A stretch of DNA of 64,000 nucleotides, from positions 744,311,146 through 744,375,145 of the forward strand of contig NC_053389.1 in the NCBI RefSeq assembly GCF_905171765.1. The letters run 5' to 3'. The translations under genes and the position numbers were made by a program. Shown here in pieces: positions 56,933 through 64,000 of the stretch. Each line of letters begins with the position of its first letter. Positions within the stretch are counted from its first letter, which is position 1. The notes beneath the pieces are model-generated. The model ran no database searches, was not told the DNA's origin, and saw nothing but the letters and a program-made list of their open reading frames with translations. The DNA comes from Bufo bufo. Taxonomy: Eukaryota; Chordata; Amphibia; Anura; Bufonidae.

Positions 56933-59900
56933 CTAATCTGCACAAGGGATGGACAGGTCCTGTGGGATCCATGCCTGGTTCATTTTTATGAACGTCAGCT
57001 TGTCCACATTGGCTGTAGACAGGCGGCTGCGTTTGTCTGTAATGACGCCCCCTGCCGTGCTGAATACACGTTCAGACAAAACGCTGGCCGCCGGGCAGGC
57101 CAGCACCTCCAAGGCATAAAAGGCTAGCTCTGGCCACGTGGACAATTTGGAGACCCAGAAGTTGAATGGGGCCGAACCATCAGTCAGTACGTCGAGGGGT
57201 GTGCACAGGTACTGTTCCACCATGTTAGTGAAATGTTGCCTCCTGCTAACACGTTCCGTATCAGGTGGTGGTGCACTTAGCTGTGGCGTGTTGACAAAAC
57301 TTTTCCACATCTCTGCCATGCTAACCCTGCCCTTAAGAGGAGCTGGGCATGACATAGCTGCGTTGGCGACCTCTTGCTCCTCCTCTGCCTTCGCCTTGGG
57401 CTTCCACTGGTTCCCCTGTGACATTTGGAAATGCTCTCAGTAGCGCGTCTACCAACGTGCGCTTGTACTCGCGCATCTTCCTATTACGCTCCAGTGTAGG
57501 AAGTAAGGTGGGCACATTGTCTTTGTACCGGGGATCCAGCAGGGTGGCAACCCAGTAGTCCGCACACATTAAAATGTGGGCAACTCTGCTGTCGTTGCGC
57601 AGGCACTGCAGCATGTAGTCGCTCATGTGTGCCAGGCTGCCCAGAGGTAAGGACAAGCTGTTCTCTGTGGGAGGCGTATCGTCATCGTCCTGTGTTTCCC
57701 CCCAGCCACGCACCAGTGATGGGCCCGAGCTGCTTTGGGTGCCACCCCGTTGTGAACATGCTTCATCCTCATCCTCCTCCACCTCCTCCTCATCCTCGTC
57801 CTCCTCGTCCTCCAGTAGTGGGCCCTGTCTGGCCACATTTGTACCTGGCCTCTGGTGTTGCAAAAAACCTCCCTCTGAGTCACTTCGAAGAGACTGGCCT
57901 CAAAGTGCTAAAAATTACCCCTCTTCCTCCTCTTCCTCCTGGGCCACCTCCTCTTCCATCATCGCCCTAAGTGTTTTCTCAAGGAGACATAGAAGTGGTA
58001 TTGTAACGCTGATAACGGCATCATCGCCACTGGCCATGTTGGTGGAGTACTCGAAACAGCGCAACAGGGCACACAGGTCTCGCATGGAGGCCCAGTCATT
58101 GGTGGTGAAGTGGGTCTGATCCACAGTGCGACTGACCCGTGCGTGCTGCAGCTGAAACTCCACTATGGCCTGCTGCTGCTCGCACAGTCTGTCCAGCATA
58201 TGCAAGGTGGAGTTCCACCTGGTGGGCACGTCGCATATGAGGCGGTGAGCGGGAAGGCCGAAGTTACTCTGTAGCGCAGACGAGCGAGCAGCGGCAGGGT
58301 GTGAACGCCGGAAGCGCGAACAGACGGCCCGCACTTTATGCAGCAGCTCTGACATGTCGGGGTAGCTGCGAATGAACTTCTGCACCACCAAATTCAGCAC
58401 ATGCGCCAGGCAAGGGATGTGCGTCAAACCGGCTAGTCCCAGAGCTGCAACGAGATTTCGCCCATTATCGCACACCACCAGGCCGGGCTTGAGGCTCACC
58501 GGCAGCAACCACTCGTCGGTCTGTTGTTCTATACCCCGCCACAACTCCTGTGCGGTGTGGGGCCTGTCCCCCAAACATATGAGTTTCAGAATGGCCTGCT
58601 GACGTTTACCCCGTGCTGTGCTGAAGTTGGTGGTGAAGGTGTGTGGCTGACTGGATGAGCAGGTGGAAGAAGAGGAGGAGGAAGCTGAGTAGGAGGAGGA
58701 GGAGACAGGAGGCAAAGAATGTTGCCCTGCAATCCTTGGCGGCGGAAGGACGTGCGCCAAACAGCTCTCCGCCTGGGGCCCAGCCGCCACTACATTTACC
58801 CAGTGTGCAGTTAGGGAGATATAGCGTCCCTGGCCGTGCTTACTGGTCCACGTATCTGTGGTTAGGTGGACCTTGCCACAGATGGCGTTGCGCAGTGCAC
58901 ACTTGATTTTATCGGACACTTGTTTGTGCAGGGAAGGCACGGCTCTCTTGGAGAAGTAGTGGCGGCTGGGAACAACATACTGTGGGACAGCAAGTGACAT
59001 GAGCTGTTTGAAGCTGTGTGTGTCCACCAGCCTAAATGACAGCATTTCATAGGCCAGTAGTTTAGAAATGCTGGCATTCAGGGCCAGGGATCGAGGGTGG
59101 CTAGGTGTGAATTTACGCTTTCTCTCAAATGTTTGTGAGATGGAGAGCTGAACGCTGCCGTGTGACATGGTTGAGATGCTTGGTGACGCAGGTGGTGGTG
59201 TTGGTGGTACATCCCATGTTTGCTGGGCGGCAGGTGCCAACGTTCCTCCAGAGGTGGAGGAAGAGGCCGAGGCGGCGGCAGCAGCAGCAGAAGAGGCCGA
59301 GGCGGCAGCAGCAGAAGAGGTAGCAGGGGGAGCCTGAGTGACTTCCTTGTTTTTAAGGTGTTTACTCCACTGCAGTTCATGCTTTGCATGCAGGTGCCTG
59401 GTCATGCAGGTTGTGCTAAGGTTCAGAACGTTAATGCCTCGCTTCAGGCTCTGATGGCACAGCGTGCAAACCACTCGGGTCTTGTCGTCAGCACATTGTT
59501 TGAAGAAGTGCCATGCCAGGGAACTCCTTGAAGCTGCCTTTGGGGTGCTCGGTCCCAGATGGCGGCGGTCAGTAGCAGGCGGAGTCTCTTGGCGGCGGGT
59601 GTTCTGATTTTGCCCACTGCTCCCTCTTTTGCTACGCTGTTGGCTCGGTCTCACCACTGCCTCTTCCTCCGAACTGTGAAAGTCAGTGGCACGACCTTCA
59701 TTCCATGTGGGGTCTCGGACCTCATCGTCCCCTGCATCGTCTTCCACCCAGTCTTGATCCCTGACCTCCTGTTCAGTCTGCACACTGCAGAAAGACGCAG
59801 CAGTTGGCACCTGTGTTTCGTCATCATCAGAGACGTGCTGAGGTGGTATTCCCATGTCCTCATCATCAGGAAAAATAAGTGGTTGTGCGTTAGTGCATTC

Positions 59901-60368
59901 TATCTCTTCCACCCCTGGGGAAGGGCTAGGTGGATGCCCTTGGGAAACCCTGGCAGCAGAGTCTTCAAACAGCATAAGAGACTGCTGCATAACTTGAGGC
60001 TCAGACAGTTTCCCTGATATGCATGGGGGTGATGTGACAGACCGATGGGCTTGGTTTGCATGCGCCATCTGTGCGCTTTCTGCAGAAGACTGGGTGGGAG
60101 ATAATGTGAACGTGCTGGATCCACTGTCGGCCACCCAATTGACTAATGCCTGTACCTGCTCAGGCCTTACCATCCTTAGAACGGCATTGGGCCCCACCAA
60201 ATATCGCTGTAAATTCTGCTGGCTACTGGGACCTGAGGTAGTTGGTTCACTAGGACGTGTGGCTGTGGCAGAACGGCCACGTCCTCTCCCAGCACCAGAG
60301 GGTCCACTAACACCACCACGACCATGTCCACGTCCGCGTCCGCGTCCCTTATTAGATGTTTTCCTCAT
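56933..60368 (-). pseudogene. hAT transposase with BED finger, copy E, nearly full length
   Basis: The first open segment starts at ATG 60368 and runs 817 codons. It has an RG-rich N-terminus, a BED zinc finger (W286, C301, C304, H325, H330), Ala/Ser linkers, HLTTDTW with catalytic D505, AHWVN, VVCDNGRN (D634), the hAT CxxH (C653, H656) and CDVPTRWNSTLHML (W718). Two in-frame stops (TAA at about 57914 and a TGA shortly after) separate it from a same-frame segment ending at 57333 with WVATLLDPRYKD. The C-terminal segment (57424-56933), in another frame, carries the dimerisation region with VLSERVFSTAGGVITDKRS. One frameshift near 57420. Total about 1145 codons, so only three lesions in a very long gene. 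Confidence 0.95.
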
Positions 60369-60390
60369 TGTTTCCGTTCACCACAATTTT

Positions 60391-62120
60391 GAGAATGGCA
60401 AATTTGGGAATGCTTTTTCAACCCAGAAAAAAAAGTGTGCTTTTACGGTCACTACAAATAACTTGACCAGCTAAAACAGTGCAGATTTGGTTGAATAGAG
60501 ATGTGAGACCTGTTTTTTTTGCGCTATGTGACAGGTATAGGTTTAATCACAGAATCACACTTCTATCAGCACGCTAGCGTGTGTCTTAGGTTTTTCTGAA
60601 TGACACTATCAATACCTTCAATGTAAGATTTTCTTTTTGGGATAGATTTCAAGTAGGCCTCAAATACCAGAAACTAGTTATTTTGAGAATGGCAAATTTG
60701 GGAATGCTTTTTCAACCCAGAACAAAAAGTCTGCTTTTACGGTCACTACAAATAACTTGACCAGCTAAAACAGTGCAGATTTGGTTGAATAGAGATGTGA
60801 GACCTGTTTTTTTTTTGCGCTGTGTGACAGGTATAGGTTTAATCACAGAATCACACTTCTATCAGCACGCTAGCGTGTGTCTTAGGTTTTTCTGAATGAC
60901 ACTATCAATACCTTCAATGTAAGATTTTCTTTTTGGGATAGATTTCAAGTAGGCCTCAAATACCAGAAACTAGTTATTTTGAGAATGGCAAATTTGGGAA
61001 TGCTTTTTCAACCCAGAACAAAAAGTCTGCTTTTACGGTCACTACAAATAACTTGACCAGCTAAAACAGTGCGGATTTGGTTGAATAGAGATGTGAGACC
61101 TGTTTTTTTTTGCGCTGTGTGACAGGTATAGGTTTAATCACAGAATCACACTTCTATCAGCACGCTAGCGTGTGTCTTAGGTTTTTCTGAATGACACTAT
61201 CAATACCTTCAATGTAAGATTTTCTTTTTGGGATAGATTTCAAGTAGGCCTCAAATACAAGAAACTAGTTATTTTGAGAATGGCAAATTTGGGAATGCTT
61301 TTTCAACCCAGAACAAAAAGTGTGCTTTTATGGTCACTACAAATAACTTGACCAGCTAAAACAGTGCAGATTTGGTTAAATAGAGATGTGAGACCTGTTT
61401 TTTTTTGCGCTGTGTGACAGGTATAGGTTTAATCAAAGAATCACACTTCTATCAGCACGCTAGCGTGTGTCTTAGGTTTTTCTGAATGACACTATCAATA
61501 CCTTCAATGTAAGATTTTCTTTTTGGGATAGATTTCAAGTAGGCCTCAAATATCAGAAACTAGTTATTTTGAGAATGGCAAATTTGGGAATGCTTTTTCA
61601 ACCCAGAACAAAAAGTCTGCTTTTACGTTTACTACAAATAACTTGACTAGCTAAAACAGTGCAGATTTGGTTGAATAGAGATGTGAGACCTGTTTTTTTT
61701 TGCGCTGTGTGACAGGTATAGGTTTAATCACAGAATCACACTTCTATCAGCACGCTAGCGTGTGTCTTAGGTTTTTCTGAATGACACTATCAATACCTTC
61801 AATGTAAGATTTTCTTTTTGGGATAGATTTCAAGTAGGCCTCAAATACCAGAAACTAGTTATTTTGAGAATGGCAAATTTGGGAATGCTTTTTCAACCCA
61901 GAACAAAAAGTCTGCTTTTACGTTTACTACAAATAACTTGACTAGCTAAAACAGTGCAGATTTGGTTGAATAGAGATGTGAGACCTGTTTTTTTTTTGCG
62001 CTGTGTGACAGGTATAGGTTTAATCACAGAATCACACTTCTATCAGCACGCTAGCGTGTGTCTTAGGTTTTTCTGAATGACACTATCAATACCTTCAATG
62101 TAAGATTTTCTTTTTGGGAA
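60391..62120 (-). repeat. 295 bp tandem array just upstream of the transposase start
   Basis: About 5.8 units of 293-297 bp (starts at 60391, 60684, 60981, 61276, 61571, 61866) differ by a few substitutions and by the length of a T run. Each contains AATCACAGAATCACACTTC, a short palindrome CACGCTAGCGTG and CAATACCTTCAATGTAAG. The array begins 23 bp from the transposase ATG. It lies where the promoter should be, so repeated regulatory units are possible, but this is inference. Confidence 0.95.
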
Positions 62121-62229
62121 TGCTTTTTCAACCCAGAACAAAAAGTCTGCTTTTACGGTCACTACAAATAACTTGACCAGCTAAAACTGTGCAGATTTGG
62201 TTGAATAGAAATGTCAGGTCTATTTTTTA

Positions 62230-62780
62230 GGCGCTGGGTGACAGGCTCAACTTGCCCCTGATGTAATATATGGCCAAAAAATAACCACACTGTTGATGGT
62301 TAAATGCACTTGGGTGACACAGGCTCAGCCTGCACCAGATGTAGTATATGGCCAAAAAATAATCAGACTGTTGATGGTTAAATGCACTTGGGTGACACAG
62401 GCTCAGCCTGCACCAGATGTAGTATATGGCCAAAAAATAATCAGACTGTTGATGGTTAAATGCACTTGGGTGACACAGGCTCAGCCTGCAGCTGATGTAG
62501 GATATAGCACAAAATAACCACACTATCGATGGTTAAATACACTTGGGTGACACAGGCTCAGCCTGCAGCTGATGTAGTATATGGCCAAAAAATAATCAGA
62601 CTGTTGATGGTTAAATGCACTTGGGTGACACAGGCTCAGCCTGCAGCTGATGTAGTATATGGCCAAAAAATAACCAGACTGTTGATGGTTAAATGCACTT
62701 CGGTGACACAGGCTCAGCCTGCAGCTGATGTAGTATATAGCACAAAATAACCACACTATCGATGGTTAAATACACTTGGT
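62230..62780 (-). repeat. 78 bp tandem array
   Basis: About seven units of 78 bp (GGTGACACAGGCTCAGCCTG recurs at 62313, 62391, 62469 and so on). Since 78 is 26 codons, both strands show 73-98 codon frames that are repeat artefacts. Confidence 0.95.
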
Positions 62781-63302
62781 GATAGCTCGTGCTGGTGCAC
62801 CACAAGTCACAAAATGGCCGCCGATCACCCCAGAAAAAAAGTGATCTAAAAACGCTCTGGGCAGCCTCAAAAAAGTGAGCAAGTCAATAATAGCACTTCA
62901 ATGATCCACAGCTGCAGATCGATCACAGAATGAAGTCTTTTGGAGGAGTTAATCTGCCTAATCTCGCCCTAACGTCGCAGCTGCAACCTCTCCCTATACT
63001 GATCATAGCAGAGTGATGTGCGGCGCTACGTGACTCCAGCTTAAATAGAGGCTGGGTCACATGGTGCACTGGCCAATCACAGCCATGCCAATAGTAGGCA
63101 TGGCTGTGATGGCCCTTTGGGCCAAGTAGTATGACGCTTGTTGATTGGCTGCTTTGCAGCCTTTCAAAAAGCGCCAAGAAAGCGCCGAACACCGAACCCG
63201 AACCCGGACTTTTACAAAAATGTTCGGGTTCGGGTCCGTGTCACGGACACCCCAAAATTCGGTACGAACCCGAACTATACAGTTCGGGTTCGCTCATCCC
63301 TA
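62781..63302 (-). other. 5' terminal region of hAT E
   Basis: Non-coding, with a TAAATAGAGG TATA-like motif near 63041, an inverted pair around CACAGCCATGCCAATAGTAG, and terminal TTCGGGTTCG repeats that can pair with each other near 63185-63300. Likely transposase-binding and promoter region of the element. Confidence 0.55.
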
Positions 63303-64000
63303 GTCATCACAGGTGTTGAATTCCTCCGAGATCCATGCCTCATTTATTTTAAAAAATGTGAGGCAGTCCACACTGTTGTGAGCTAGGCGAGTGCGCTTAT
63401 CGGTCACGATCCCCCCTGCTGCGCTGAGCGTCCTTTCGGACAGGACACTCGACGGGGGCAGACCAAGAGTCCCATGGCAAAGTGTGCCAGCTCTGGCCAC
63501 AGGTCAACCCTGCACACCCAGTAGTCAAGGGGTTCCTTGCTTCTCAGAATCGGTCGTTAACCCAATGTAGTCGGATATCTGTCGGACTAGGTGTTCCCTG
63601 AGGCTGGATCTAGAGGGCGGCTGTCGATGGGTTGGCTGCAAGAATGATCTCATATCCAAAGTGACCAACACATCTTCAAACCGCGCTCTTTTTGCAGGAG
63701 CGGTAGGATTGGTACCCGCCTCTGTTTCGCTGTGGGTGGAAATTCCTCTGCCAGTGCCCGCAACAGCAGAATGCAGCATCTCTCCCAGCAAGGCCTGGAA
63801 ATGCTGCATTCTGACAGCCCTCGGTGATGCTGGTAACATAGCCATTTTGTGTTTGTACCGGGGGGTCTAAGTACGTTACCACCCAGTACAGGTCCTTGAC
63901 CTTTATGCTTTTAATATGGGGTCCCTCTTCAAACACTGGAGCATGAAGGCCCCCATTTGCACTAAATTGGAAGCGGTTGAGCGCCCTGGCTCCTGCTCAT
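63303..64000 (-). pseudogene. hAT transposase C-terminal part, copy D, cut by right edge
   Basis: 63500-63300 encodes the hAT dimerisation domain: VLSERTLSAAGGIVTDKRTR and a C-terminus ending EEFNTCDD. 63845-63525 and 63936-63676 give the preceding region in other frames. hAT E inserted about 10 bp from the stop codon of this gene. The sequence at the window edge is homologous to the left edge of the window (copy A), so D and A are copies of one family. Confidence 0.85.

Larger units (their letters stand above)
50751..63302 (-). mobile_element. hAT transposon copy E, 12,552 bp
   Basis: Ends TAGAGTTGAGCGAAC and GTTCGCTCATCCCTA are inverted, with subterminal TTCGGGTTCG clusters. The perfect 8 bp duplication GTCATCAC lies at 50743-50750 and 63303-63310. 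In transposon direction (leftward): 5' end, a 78 bp array, a 295 bp array, the transposase (60368-56933), then a 141 bp array that was split by a later PLE fragment (52447-55974). Unusually long for hAT, with about 3.5 kb contributed by the later insertions. Confidence 0.93.

Noticed and set aside
57625..58119. 164-codon plus-strand Ser-rich frame
   Set aside because: Antisense shadow of the acidic, low-complexity part of the hAT E transposase.
62227..62756. 73-98 codon frames on both strands
   Set aside because: By-products of the 78 bp tandem array.
50751..62780. CRISPR-like array of regular repeats
   Set aside because: Repeats are contiguous 141, 295 or 78 bp tandem units without unique spacers, in a eukaryotic transposon setting.

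Overview
This window looks like gene-poor, transposon-saturated DNA from a vertebrate, most likely an anuran amphibian. The basis is the repeat mixture: Neptune-type Penelope-like retroelements with GIY-YIG ends, many Tc1/mariner copies, BED-finger hAT elements whose ends read TAG-N-G-N-TGAGCG, TTAA-flanked repeats and TG...CA LTRs. No bacterial operons, promoters, rRNA or functional tRNA genes are visible, and I found no host gene I can name. Nearly every open frame belongs to a transposase or reverse transcriptase, to a tandem array whose unit is a multiple of three, or is chance.

Layout. 1-5800: leftward hAT copy A, carrying a 564 bp solo LTR and a Tc1 element. 5800-13459: a full Penelope-like element (PLE 1) bounded by a 15 bp target duplication, with an inverted arm, direct pLTRs, hammerhead ribozyme motifs and a broken RT/GIY-YIG frame; a second, smaller PLE sits inside its inverted arm. 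13475-15195: no recognised gene, one exon-like segment. 15196-17489: a hAT-like element holding head-to-head tRNA-derived SINE arms and a Tc1 element whose transposase has a single stop codon. 18297-24452: rightward hAT copy B with an 8 bp target duplication. 24698-27455: a hAT-type MITE and a long-TIR Tc1 element. 28990-32450: hAT copy C cut by two non-autonomous hAT elements, one a foldback. 33918-38167: three Tc1/mariner elements in a row joined by TA microsatellite, the first with DD37E spacing. 38170-42570: decayed PLE 2, interrupted by an LTR-like insertion and a hAT MITE. 42571-46762: hAT fragments, a 1668 bp hAT inserted exactly in the tip of a palindromic MITE, and a 991 bp hAT deletion derivative. 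47021-49960: low-complexity repeats and a long C tract. 50751-63302: a 12,552 bp leftward hAT (copy E) with a perfect 8 bp target duplication. It has a nearly complete transposase, three tandem arrays (141, 295 and 78 bp units), a PLE fragment and a TTAA element, and it lies inside yet another hAT (copy D).

The mobile elements act on each other rather than as a pathway. Target duplications let the order of several insertions be read directly: hAT E after hAT D; the TTAA element after the PLE fragment, which itself came after the 141 bp array of hAT E; the Charlie-like hAT after its host MITE; the small PLE after PLE 1. The near-intact reading frames of hAT E, Tc1 at 15655 and the DD37E element indicate recent activity.
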